NCBI GenBank assembly: GCA_905221615.1
Contig: CAJNDT010006025.1
Location: forward strand, 418,578-482,577
Length of the DNA: 64,000 nucleotides
Direction: 5' to 3'
DNA from: Symbiodinium sp. CCMP2592
Lineage: Eukaryota > Sar > Dinophyceae > Suessiales > Symbiodiniaceae
The stretch's first letter is position 1, and every line of letters begins with the position of its first letter. The notes below the pieces were generated by a model. The model was not told the DNA's origin and did no database searches. It saw only the letters and a list, made by a program, of their open reading frames with translations. This document shows, piece by piece, positions 23,671 through 35,660 of the stretch. The translations under genes and the position numbers were made by a program.

Positions 23671-23879
23671 GCAGAACAAAACCGCAAGGAATCGACGACC
23701 ACGAGACCTAGCCCGCTTCCCAAAGACCTACGCCGTATGTTATGATATAGTCATTGCCTAAAGCCTAAACCCTTCGTCTTGGAATGAGCCCGTGGCTCGG
23801 AGGTGGCTGCTTCCCTCCTCCCTTTGCACCCTGCAGGTTGTGGGGCCAATCTAGCGTTTTTAGGATTCGTGTGAGCGGG

Positions 23880-23884
23880 ACAGG

Positions 23885-23919
<35 letters not shown>

Positions 23920-23996
23920 ACACAGAGAGAGACAGAGGGAGAGACAGAGAGAGAGACAGAGAGAGACAGCGAGAGAGAGAGAGAGAGAGAAACAGA

Positions 23997-24032
<36 letters not shown>

Positions 24033-24440
24033 CAGAGACAGAGACAGAGATGGAGACAGAGAGAGACAGAGAGAGACAGAGAGAGACACAGAGAGAGAGA
24101 GAGAGAGAGAGAGTGAGAGAGACAGAGGGACAGGAGACAGAGAGACAGCGAGACACAGAGACGGAGAGACAGACAGACATAGAGCCAGAGAGACGAAGAG
24201 GCAGAGAGACAAAAAGACGGAGAGGCAGAGAGACAGAGAGATAGAGGGGGAAAGACAGCGAGAGGGCGGCTGAAGGGGAGAGAGAGCGAGCGAGCGCCTG
24301 TCCATTCAGAGAGACAGCCAGAGAAATCGAGAGAGAGAGAGAGAGCGAGAGAAAGAGAGGGAGATAGAGAGAGAGTGTGTGTGTGTGTGTGTCTGTGTTT
24401 TTGTGTGTGTATGTGTGTGTGTGTGTGTGCGTGTATGTAC
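23880..24440. repeat. Long GAGA/GACA array ending in (GT)n
   Basis: About 490 bp almost without pyrimidines except C in GACAGA. It switches at about 24376 to (GT)n up to about 24430. The Ser/Leu-rich frames on the minus strand are shadows. Confidence 0.9.
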
Positions 24441-24657
24441 CAAGACAAAGACATGAAGAAAACACAAGAAGCAGACTTAGAAGGCGCCTCACCTAAACCC
24501 CTCCTCTGGTCCTTCCAGCCATGAAACCTTTAATGCTGAAAGTATTGTCCCACACATGAATGCATACAGGCATGCATACCTCTATACATGAGCCAAAAAC
24601 AGCCCGACATGCCCTGAACACTTGAAACCCCTCACTCCCTGTCATGGTGTCTCGGAT

Positions 24658-24790
24658 ACACACACACATATATATATATATATATACATATATGTATACA
24701 CATGTATATATATGGATACATATGTGTTTATATATAAAACATTCACAAACAAATACATATGTGTGTATTTATATATGTACAGAAACACTT
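24658..24790. repeat. TA/CATA microsatellite
   Basis: CACACATATATATATA, then ATACATATATG words. Confidence 0.85.
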
Positions 24791-25443
24791 CTGATATCTG
24801 ATTACAGCAAAGCTTTAACCTGTGCAAAAGCCCTTATGAACCATCCCAGAACTCATTGACTAATCAACACCCCAGACTAGACCGGCAACTGAGCTTCTGG
24901 GACTTAGCTCGGCTCAACCGATGCCTTCGCCGTGAAGCCTGGACCTAGCTTAGGAAACGGGGAGATTTCTGTGGGCGAGGGTTTGGGATTAGTTTTCAGA
25001 GCTCACGGCTTCACTTTTTAGAGCTTTAGCAGTTTACCGCCTGAATCGGATTGCGAATCGCATTTGAGGTGTTTGCGCGAGGCATGAATAAGGGTTTAGG
25101 GTTTGGGGTTTAAGGTCGTGCTTTCCTGAATTGGGATTTTTTGGAATCGCAGTTAAGCTTTGAACCCTAAGGCTTTCAACATTCCAGCTCTGAACCGCCA
25201 GATCCCTGAGCCTTGAAACCGGAAACTCTTACACCTAAACCCCTGAAGCCCTACACCCTACATTGAAAACCTGAGCCTTGAAACCTTACTGAAGAAACAG
25301 AGCACAAACTCGAAACCTCGGTCCTGCGGTGACGGCCTTCGGCTGGTATGAGAGCAACCCTTACAAACCCTAAACCCTAAAACCCCTACACCCTCAAAAT
25401 ATTCTAGCCTTTCTTGAGACCATGGACCATGGACGGAGCTTGT

Positions 25444-25546
25444 ATGGGAGTTTCCGAAAATTAGGGGATGCCTTTTGGGGTGCTTATAATGAGGATCCTA
25501 CTATTTGGGTTCTATATTAGGGTCCCCTATTCTTGGAAACTCCCAT
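25444..25546. mobile_element. Short inverted-repeat element, family 1, copy c
   Basis: GGGAGTTTCCGAAAATTAGG at the left, TATAATGAGGATCCTACTA inside, CTTGGAAACTCCCAT at the right; about 103 bp. Confidence 0.75.
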
Positions 25547-27115
25547 TCAACAACTACGAACCCATCAACTCCACACACTTTTGCATGGTCCCAACATTGC
25601 TATTCAAAAGGTCTGGAAGCTCCTATTAAAAAGCAAAACAAAAGAAACCAGTTTAAGGAACTACAAAACACCAACAAACCCTATAAGACCCCTAAACTCA
25701 AAACCCTAAGTGCCTATTCTTTGTATTCCAAGTATGAATTATAATGCAATAGTATTATTACAGCAGTAATCAACAGTAGTGGCAACAATTTTTAGTAGCA
25801 ATAGCAATAATCATAAAACTAAAAAGTTAAGAATAAGAAGAATAACAATAATAATAACATAACTACATTGCACCATCTCTCGCCGGCATCTCAGCCCGAG
25901 ACCCGTCCCCTTCGGCCTTGTGGGCGGCTTGCTTAGGGTCTCGGGTTTCAGAAGAGGTGTGCTTCTACTACTACTAACAGTAGGCGTAATACTAGTCTTA
26001 CTCTTCTTCGTACTATTACTATTACGAATATTATTCCTGCCGTTATTGCTATGACTATGAGAATCTGTTACAAGTAGTGCTACCATTACTACTATGTGTG
26101 TGTGTGTACTTTAACTGCTATTGATTAATACTGCGGTTGTTATACTTTGGTACATTTTGCATTAGAAAATAAAACTATACAGTCTACAGGGAGGAGCAGG
26201 AATTCTTGGGTCTTAATGCTGAGGGGCTTACGGCTTATAGGATTACGGGCTCAGGGCTTTGCATTTGAGGTTGAGGGCGTGGGGCTTGGGGCCAAGGGTA
26301 TAGGCTTTTCTTGCCTGCTTTTTAGGTATTGAGGATTGTCGTTGAAGTCTGCTACTGTTCAAGTCTGAAGAACTAAGACTTCAGGAACAGGATGTCCCAA
26401 ACCAAAAACCCAACATGCTGGGGCTTTCGTCTTGGGTTTACCATATATAGACGTTAAGAGAAGCCCTAAGCCTATTTAAAAATATAAAGAGGCTTAAATT
26501 GGGGGATGCAGGTTGGAGCCCTGCGGCCGCGAAGCTCCAGACCTCTCTTGAACTTGCTGCCGGTGCTATGCCAGGGACCCGTTACCGGGGACTTTCGGCG
26601 GAGAAATCCAGTTCTGCACTTGTGAACCGGAAATCCTCGAATGCAAGCAGGAAGCTGCCTGAAGCTCTGAACATTATAAGGTAAAAAGTCTCAACGTTGA
26701 CGTGTAAAGTTTACACCTTGAACCATGTAGCGCCCGACAGCGACATCGTTCGTGTTTACGGCCGGTGTAGGGTTGAGGGTTAGGTTAGGGGTTGAGGGTT
26801 TAGGGTTTCAGGGCTTACGGCATTTAAGGTTTAGGGTAGAGGAATCTCCCACATCTGCTCAATGAGGCCCCTAGTATCCCCAGTATCTTGTCTTAAAGAG
26901 CTCACATTCTCAAGAGCCTAGTGTCTTCGGGCCTGATGTACTAGCCCTAACACCTCAACCTCAACACGCCTAGAAACCCCTACCACAAATACTGTGGCAC
27001 CTTTTACGAAATCGTTTCGACACAAAAACTGTTAGCAACCCTACAGGTCCAAGACAACCCTAGTATACCCCAGTGTCATGGAGGGCGGCCAAGTTGCTGC
27101 CCTGTGTGCCCTTCC

Positions 27116-27251
27116 GGCGGCGGCGGCGGCGGCGGCGGTGGAAATGGAAACTGCTGAGCCTGAAGCTCCAAATGCGGAAGTGACACAGAACATCACGCAT
27201 TCATTATTTCGATCCCTTGGTATGTGTGTGTGTGTGTGCACTCGTATACAC

Positions 27252-27296
<45 letters not shown>

Positions 27297-27315
27297 CATA
27301 TGTATGCGCAAATGT
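27116..27315. repeat. GGC triplets, then TG and TA microsatellites
   Basis: (CGG)n at 27116-27138, (TG)n at about 27221-27238, then TATATACATATA until about 27310. Confidence 0.85.
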
Positions 27316-27654
27316 ATATGTACATATATGCATACATGTGCTTAAAATATACTGCACGTACAAACGATTACAGACGTACATGTACAAATAAAACGTATCA
27401 TACTCTGATGCCTGCATATCTGCTACTGTACAAAGCAGCTCTAATATAAACAGCGAAGAGAACTGCAGAAGGCGAAGACCGGTGCGACAAACAGCGGACG
27501 GCTCGAGTGTCTGGGTAAACTGTGCAGCATACCCGAGACCTGCTTGCTTCTCAGAGAGCCCAAAACCCCCTGCAGAAAGGAGTTTGCCTTAATCTTCTGA
27601 GAGTGTTGGGTCTATATGCCCTGATCACAACCTTCATAGTAATCTATGAGGCTC

Positions 27655-27925
27655 TGCAATATTGTAACACGATAATACTATAATACGTTTACCCTATAAG
27701 ACTATAGCACTTTCGCATAAAATACTTTAACACTATAGCACTGCAACACTAAAACACTGTCACACTGTAACATCATGATACTATAACAGTATCGTATATC
27801 TGCATAATACTCTGATACTTCAAAGCTCTGACTTAAAGGATCAGAATAGTATAATACTTCAATGCTACAATACCATAATAGTTACTGTTACTAGAATACT
27901 AGAATACTATCTGATAACTCTAACA
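27655..27925. repeat. Degenerate ACTATAAC / ACACTATAGC array
   Basis: Words of the type ATACTATAAC and ACACTGTAAC recur every 8-12 bp without a fixed period. No open frame of note. Confidence 0.6.
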
Positions 27926-27949
27926 CGTACAGCACTGAATTCAGGGATC

Positions 27950-30380
27950 TTGGGCTCCCCGGGGTTCTGAGAACCGCACCGAATTGCCCGGGGGGGCGGC
28001 TCCTCGGGATTTCATCTTCTCTACCACCTGGGCTGTGCAAACTTGGGCCTAGGGTGTTCGGTTTAGGGTCTGGGTTTAGGGTTTTCAGGTTGTGGTTGTT
28101 TGCTGCTGTGATTTTTGCTTTTGTGTTCAATGTGCTTGGAACTGCTTAGAGCCTTTGGGGCTGCTTTGATTTTCCTGTGTGGCGTCTGGGGTATGGGATG
28201 TCAAGGCTTTTAGAGCTGAGGCTCTTCTGGCGTTGATCATGGTCGAACTGCTAGTCAGTATTCCTATGACAACCTTAGAGTGTGTTGCAGGGCTGTAGGA
28301 GGTGTTTATAGTGGCTTAGGCTTTATGTGACTTCGCAAGTCGGCTATGTTCGGTGCTGTGAGAACCGTCTCTGTGGGGGGCACCCTACCCAGTCCCTGAG
28401 CCTGTAAACCGCTGACTCCACCGCAATCACGGCTCACAAAAAGACCTTATCGACCTTCGCCACCAGTTAGGAACAAGCTTGTATCGGCTCCTGTTGGAAT
28501 AGACGGTAAAGTCACATTTGGAATCCTTCGTAAGTTGAGTGGGGGCTTTTGGAGACTCTGGGTATTCGCGGACCCATTAAGGCCTGCACTATCTTCACCG
28601 CCTGCGCAGATGGCAGAAGAAGCTAACTTTAGCCCCTGCGCTCTCGAGCTGAGTTTTAGGCTTTCGGGCTTGAGATTCAGGACTCAACTTACAGGGCCCG
28701 CTCATCACTGGTAAGGACCGGAACTGCCACTGTCCCTGTTCAGCTGTTGTGTCGATTGCACCCCCCTCGGGCCCTCTTGCACTCGGATGGATGGGAGTAC
28801 CTGGAACCAGAGACGTAGACTCTAAACCGCATCGCACCACAAGCCCGTTGATCCGGCTGGCATAACGGAACCGAGCACTACTAACTTAATTTTGAAGAAG
28901 TAGGACTGGTCCTTAGTTAACTCACATTGAGGAGGTCGTCTGTCAGGAAACAGCACATGCCACTCTCTTCCAGTACTTTGTGGTGCTAGCTTCACTAACT
29001 AACCTTGCAGACAGTAGGGAACCTGGTGCGAGGGTCGACAGTACATAATCAGGGGTTCTGGCATCTCGGGATAGTACAACCTTTAGAATGCGCCAGCCTC
29101 TGGCGTCACGTGAATGACATCATTGCCGTTTTCATCCTGGCATTTCACTGTTCAGGGAGGGTTTAGGGTTGAGGGCTACCCCAACAGCCTGCCTTCCTGA
29201 ATATGAATACGGCTTGTAGGTCGACACCTGAAGGGCGAGGCCCCCAAAGCCTCTAGGCGAAAGCCCTCCACACAAAGCCCTAAACTCCTCAGCCCCACTC
29301 CTAAACCCGAAACCCCATGTACTCCGTGCAAAAAATTCCCTATCCCAGCCCACATAAGCCCCAAAAGTCCTGGTGAATCTCAATCTCTCCACCGATCCGT
29401 TTCTCCATCCAGTCTGCCAGAGGAACCTCGGAAAGTGCTTCCTGCTCTTGGCGCATGAGGGTTTAGGGCTTAGGGTTCGGGGTTTAGGGTTTGGGGTGTA
29501 AGGTTTTGGGGTTTAGGGCTTGGGGCCTGTACTTGAAGTTCACCTCTTGGACACTTAGCAGTCAAAGGCTACGTGGTCGACGACTAAGCGAGGGCAAGAG
29601 CTTGTACTAGGAATGACATTATAAGGGGGGTCCGGGGGAGGTGTAAGGGTTCCAGAATGTAGGGTCTAAAACTTAAAGCTGTAAGGTGTTGGGTAGTCCC
29701 CAGACCGGTGGTCTGCGGAGCCCGAAGGCTACAGGCTACGACTGAGAAATTCTAAACCCTAAACCCTAAATTTTTCAAAAACGAAATCAAAAGCCCAAGC
29801 CGCGGACCGCTGCAGGCAGCAAGGCCCGAGCGCAAGTCTGCACCCGAGCATCTGCGCCTCGTAGTGCGGAGGTTCAGGACTGAGGGCGGGTAGTCGTAGG
29901 ATCCTTAATATTTAGAGTATATAGGGTTTTGGGAGTTCCTTATTAATACTGTTTTGGGTAGAAGTAGGGGCCTTACTAATTAGAATAGGGTTTTGGGAGC
30001 TCCTTATTATTATACTTATGGTAGACTATACCCCTATACTAGTCGTACGGTGTATGGCCAAGTAAGGGGGCCAAACCAAAGCCCCTCTGAGCCTGTCTCA
30101 GGCAGTTGCATTGGAAGGTGTGGCCACCATGGTCTCGGTATACACATCCCGAACCGTAAAGGCCCCCAATGTTGAACCAAGCATGCTGTGCCACGGCCCC
30201 CCCCCCGAAGTGAAGAGCACCTCACAGTCCATTCCCAATATGAAGCCCAATTCCTTATCAAGCGCTATAAACCAAAACCTCTGAGGACACCCATGTGAAC
30301 AAAAACAAGACGAAGCCATCTGAGCCTCGGACCTAGCTCAGAAACCCTGCACCCTCCACCCCGAACCTGTAAAGCACCAG
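27950..30380. other. Non-genic stretch with family 2 fragments
   Basis: Telomere-like words at 28050-28090, 29150-29170 and 29455-29525. Pieces of family 2 (GGGGCCTTACTAATTAGAAT, GGGTTTTGGGAGCTCCTTAT) at about 29905-30010. No gene supported. Confidence 0.45.
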
Positions 30381-30387
30381 AAACTCG

Positions 30388-31401
30388 TCAATCGAATGCC
30401 TCTCCTAAGGCCAGAATTTTGCATCCTTCAATCGCAGCCCTATGAAACCTTTTAAACCCCTATCTCCCTCCATATGCGCCCCTCTCACAAAAACACTCCT
30501 TGGGCCGCGGGCTCAGCTCGCAGAGCTTGGCTTTCTGAATGCCCTTTTGCCAGCCGGCCAAGAAGTCGAAGATCGAATCGCGCCTGGGGCTTTCTAGACC
30601 CAAGGGGGCTAAAGGGGCTAGGGTTTAGAGTTTGGGGTTCAGGGGTTTACTGTAAACCGGCTAGTGGAAGCTGAAGGATTCTAGAAGGGTTCGGTGTTCG
30701 GGGGGTCGGGGCTTTAGAGTTTGGGGCTTTGGAGGCTTGGGGTTGAGACGACGCTGCTTCAATAATGCTAGCTCCAAGGTAGCACACAACTGGAGGAAAT
30801 AGAAGTGTCTTTTGTCAAATGCCTGCGACGGTATGTAGTCCGAGAAGGGTCAGTCACACACAAAACACCCGGAACCCACATGCCATCACAGGTAAAATTT
30901 TCCTACGGGCGATAGACACGCAAACCGAATCAAACGATACTATCAGCGATTGCTATTATATGCTGCTCGAAAGGGTCATGCTCACGTGCTTGACCATCGC
31001 AAATGCCGTGACGGTTGAGTGTAGACATGCCATGTTCTCTTCTTGCGCCCCTTGACGGCTGACGTAAGGCTCTGACAAGTTTTCCTCCTCTTTTGAGAAG
31101 CTTTCTTCGCTCAGGCCCTGGAAAAAAGCAGCCGCCTGCCAGTCAGGGGTTGCCTTTTGCACCAAACTGGGTCTACGAGCCTACGATCCCAACAAGCTGC
31201 CTGCAAAAGCGGAGTTGAAAAGGGGTACCCAGAAGTCTTCCCTCCGAAGCCTTTGCAAATTATCCGGAAACCAGCCTGTGGTTCCGAACTAACCAGAGCA
31301 AAGAGCTGAAAACTGTGTTACTTGCGGATCAAGTTCGGGCTCTGTTCTAGACTGGCGGGTTTCCAAGTTGTGCCATTGGGGATGTGGGCATGTCCTTGCA
31401 T
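30388..31401 (-). CDS. Candidate six-exon gene, unknown 174-residue protein
   Basis: Six segments chain in phase from ATG to TGA: 31401-31326, 31275-31229, 31180-30986, 30822-30755, 30583-30497 and 30439-30388. Donors are GC(AAGT), GT(ACCC), GT(GAGC), GC(GTCG) and GT(GTTT); every internal acceptor is AG|G. Segments read, for example, WFPDNLQRLRREDFW, KATPDWQAAAFFQG, KRHFYFLQLCATLEL, FDFLAGWQKGIQKAKLCEL and EGCKILALGEAFD. The product would be soluble and helical, with no family recognised. Two GC donors and the freedom to choose boundaries mean the chain could be partly or wholly accidental. Transcripts would decide. Confidence 0.28.
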
Positions 31402-32689
31402 TGCGCTCGGCTGGGACTATCAGAGTGTCAGGTTCTTGATGCAGCTTGGTGCGACTCAAAGACTCGGGTTTGGGGTTCTCACACCAGGGTTACACGATAA
31501 TCGGAGTCCGCAGAGTAGCTCGACACCCCCTAACTGCGCCCAAAACCAATATGACTATGCACGCTGGCCTACATTCATCAACCTGGCTGATGCAAAATGC
31601 AACCGTAAACCACTGTAAAACCCTATACCGCGCAAAACCCCTGTCAAACCTAGTACTAATCAGAAAAAGCCATAACTGGCAGGATCAGAATAACCCCTAA
31701 ACCATATCCCCAAACCCCCAGAACCCTCCCAACGGTACAAAACCCTTGTCGGAGCCTTAAAAGAATGTTCTAACCGCCCCAAAAGAAGCCTTACAGGACC
31801 CTTGCACCGAGACTTATCCCGAACCCTAAACCCCACCTGACCCACCAAGGCAAAAATGGCACCCCAAACCCCCGGTTTCTCGGCTCTGATAGAAGCCCTG
31901 GCCTCCTCACCTTCGGAGTTGGCGTCACCAGCCTGGTGCAGCCATGGGCAGAATCTACGGTAACCTACAGTGGGAGCCTTGAAAAACTGGGATTGGGCTT
32001 TGGGTGCAGACGTTGCTATGCTTGAGGGATCGCATATGTGCTTATGGAGGCTTCTGTGTTAGGGGCCAAGGGTAGAGTTACCAAGGTTATTGCCTGTAAT
32101 TATTGTGAGAAGGTTTAATAGAAGATTGCAAGAAGTGTTGGTGCTGAAGATTAGGATTTGGATACTAGGGTGTAGAGTGTACAGAGCTTACGGTTCAGGG
32201 TCTAGGCAGGGCTCCAAAACAAGACAAGACAGATTTAGTTCGGGCTTCGAAGTTGGGAAGATAGTGCAAGAAAAGTGCGAGGCAGATGGGCGATGCCTCG
32301 TGATTCCAACCTCAAACACAAGTCTTCAAAGCTGGAACCCTAGCCCTGAACCCTGGACAACAAGAGCCCTAGACTCTTGAAAGAAGCACCCAGCGTCTCA
32401 GCCCATTGATACAAAAACCAGCAGAACCAACCCCAAGCCTGAAACCCTAAAACCACTACAGCCCTCTAATATGGAGGCCTCAATGACAAACACAGTATAG
32501 TACCATTACAACAAGGAACCCTAAGGCATGCTGTGACTAACTGTTCCAAGCTCTATATGGACTGCATTGGCAAGCAGGCTCTGAGACCTGGGCTGCGCCG
32601 ATCAGGGCAATCTCACCTTGGGAGGCTTGGCATTGGGGCCCCAATCATGGGGTCCTGTAAAGGGGTTCTAGAAGGGGTCCATAAGAGTA

Positions 32690-32800
32690 CTATAATGTAG
32701 GGGCCTTCATAGTCAGAGTAGGGTTTGTGGGCACGTGATGCTATAATTATAATGAGGAGCCCCTATTACAGGCCTTAATTTGATTCAGGTTTTGGGGTAC
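32690..32800. mobile_element. Degenerate family 2 element
   Basis: TAATGTAGGGGCCTTCATAG and AGTAGGGTTTGTGGG at the left; TATAATTATAATGAGGAGCC and a TTACAGGCCTTAATTT end at the right. Confidence 0.5.
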
Positions 32801-32966
32801 ATGATGCTAGACTAAGAATAAAACACCAAGGAAGACTGTTGCTAGTCAGGGAGGGTTCGTAGCATAAAGATCATGCTTTTTGTTCGTAGCGTCCCTTTTT
32901 CTGCAATGCTGACCTCCCACAGAAGAATGTTTGTTTTGATTGTCTATCTTTCTATCCCTCGCTCAT

Positions 32967-32967
<1 letters not shown>

Positions 32968-33005
<38 letters not shown>
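32968..33005. repeat. (TA)n microsatellite
   Basis: Uninterrupted AT alternation of about 36 bp. Confidence 0.95.
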
Positions 33006-33007
<2 letters not shown>

Positions 33008-33495
33008 ACCATTTAAAGGTCCCGACTGTAAGTGGGGAAATCGACAGGCTCGTTTGGCGTCGCTGCCGAGCCGCTTGGACAGCAGGGCTTCAGATAGTTA
33101 CGCGAAGTAAGGTAGTGGTGGCAATACTCAGAACATCTCTGAACCGCCAGAGTCACCATGCCTAAACCTTACACTAGTAACCACCGTCCTTTGCATATGG
33201 CCCTCCCCCGACTTTAAGGCCCCCAAAAGCAAATAAGCAAAACTTAGGATAGATATCCCATATAAACCCTCTCATAATGAAGCCCGTTGAGGTAGGGATA
33301 TCCCTCTAAAGTGCGTATGCTTATGTCCTTTTTGGGGCTCCTAACTCCTGACTAGTTAAACCTTTAGACTAAGGGGCTTTGGGCTGATTCCTTCGATGGT
33401 CTTTACTCAACTCTGAGACTGGCGCCTTCTTCTGGGGACCTTGAAATGGGGGAGCCTGACCTAGCGAAGTCCCATGATAGGAGTGAATATGTGTG

Positions 33496-33557
33496 TGTAT
33501 ATATATATATATATATGTATACACATATAAACAGATATTTGTTTATGTATATATATA

Positions 33558-33596
<39 letters not shown>

Positions 33597-33600
33597 AGAG
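33496..33600. repeat. (TA)n microsatellite cluster
   Basis: Three TA runs separated by GTATACAC and ACAGATATTTG. Confidence 0.9.
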
Positions 33601-35549
33601 CACATATTTGTGTCTAGTATACAGTACATATTTTTATATAGTATATATGTGAGGTAAAGTATGGGGGCCTTAATAATTAGAATTGGTACAGGGTTATGAA
33701 GTCCAACGATCCTGCAAAAGACGCAAGAAACACACTGTAAAGCCCTTACTCGAACTGTGCCGAGACTCACTTGTTGAGGTTGTCCACCGTGCTGTGCAGC
33801 TCGCCCCCTAAGCGCCGATCCTGAAGCACCCGAAATCGAGTGGGATGGGGCACTCCAGACATGTGCAGTGAGTAGCAGCAGCTGGGGCAAGCACGATCCA
33901 TTGCTGCAGCGGGAATCGCCCTCCTATTAAGTCGAGGTCTTTCGCCTTTGCGGCCGCATTGATCAAGACCTCCGGAAGCACACAGGGTCGAGTACTTAGG
34001 GTTTAAAGGCGGAGAGTCGGGTCCACATTTTTGGTGCAGGGTCGGAGCCTGTCTGCCTGTCTGTCTGTCTCTGTGCCGCAGGAAAATGAACAAAAACGTG
34101 CCTGAGTCGGAGTCTAGGGCTTAAGGTCTGACCCCGCAAAATGGTTTGAGAGTAGAGCTGCGCGAACCCTTCAGGGCACAATCCTGAAGAACGCAGAACT
34201 GATCAGACAGCAACCGACAGACCTCCAGAACAAAGTGAGACAACACATCCAAAGCTGACACCAAAACCTTACACATGACTGAACATAGCACTCAAAGCCC
34301 CGACCACTGAAACCCTCAACCCTTACACAACAAAACACCACAGCCCAGAAAAGCCACACCCTAAACCCTTCCCGTACAACAACAATCAAGTAACACGTCC
34401 GCAAATGTGCCCCAACACCTGCAAGCAAACATCAACACCCGAAGCCCGAAACCCTAAAACCGGAAATCTCCAAAAACAGACCGCAAAGCCCCGCCCACCA
34501 ACCTCCCTTCAAAAAAATGCTCAACTACAACAACTCAGGGAACCTCTCGGAGCTCGGCTTCGTAGTCTTCGAACCTCAGCAGGTCACGCGCAGTGCTGCA
34601 AGGATCTACTGCAGGCGCACCGTTCTCGCACAGTGTCCACAATGTGCGTCAACATTGGAACCAGTCTTCGTTGTTTGGGTTGCCGTACTTGCCATTAACA
34701 ATTCACCCCTACACTGACCTACAACTTCAAACCCACTATACCTAAGCCGTAGTTTCTAGTGCGGACAGTTTGGTGCTGGTGGTGCTGATGATAGTGCACA
34801 CCCATGATCTCTGCAACTGCGACTGCCAGTACTGTGGCAGCTACGACTGCTTCTGCACTGACATAGCTTACCAGTTACTAGTCCCTGCACCAGCGAAAGC
34901 ACCGGCCGGCAGCACTAGCAGCAGCAGCAGCAGCAGCAGCGCCTCCACCACACCTCTACCACGACCCCAACTGCGACCACGACTACGGCGAAGAAGACGA
35001 CGACGACTATACCACTACTGCCCTACTGCCGCGGTTGATCTTTGTTTAAAGCATCGCTTTGCTGCTGCTACTGTTGCAATTATTTCTGGGCTCCTGTTCT
35101 TTAGTTTACATTACCGCCGTAGGGATGTATTGAATGGTCTCGATGTGAGTTGCCTACAATGGCAAGAACAACGTCCCTGACGAGGACCCAGACTACTGGC
35201 AACGTCTCGCTCGTGTCTGTTCTACGAGGAATCCCTGAACCTGAACCCGTAAAAGTTGAAGCCCATCCCACCACACCCTACTACACTGTGCTTCTGTCTC
35301 CTCCACGAAGGTGAAACCCTAAACACCCCAAATGCTATGCATTCTACTACACCACCCTTTTTCAATAAGAAAATCTCCCACCCCCGCAGGCCCCGGGATG
35401 AAAAACCAAACGAAACTGCAGCCTAAACCCTGAAACCTACTAAGTCCGTTGACCCTGACACCCTCAAGCCCTATAAACAAAAACGACGATAAGAATCTCT
35501 CAAACTCGATATGCCCCCTTATAACCAAACATGGCTTGAAAAGCCGTAA

Positions 35550-35660
35550 TGTAGGGCCTTAATAATTAGAACAGGGTTTTGGGGTATCATATAATGTACT
35601 TATAACTTCTAATAAGGAACCCCCCAAACAGTATTGGTAAGTATTGAAGCCCCTCTATTA
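35550..35660. mobile_element. Short inverted-repeat element, family 2
   Basis: GTAGGGCCTTAATAATTAGA and AGGGTTTTGGGG at the left; AATAAGGAACCCCCCAAACA and TATTGAAGCCCCT at the right. A block of TTATAG words follows. Confidence 0.7.

Noticed and set aside
23242-23679. Possible NmrA-like protein because of VTIGATGLQG
   Set aside because: A single GxxGxxG-like match in an unsupported frame, with no other family features.
23751-24492. Three long Ser/Leu-rich minus-strand frames and Arg/Glu-rich plus-strand frames
   Set aside because: They are produced by the GAGA/GACA and GT microsatellite.
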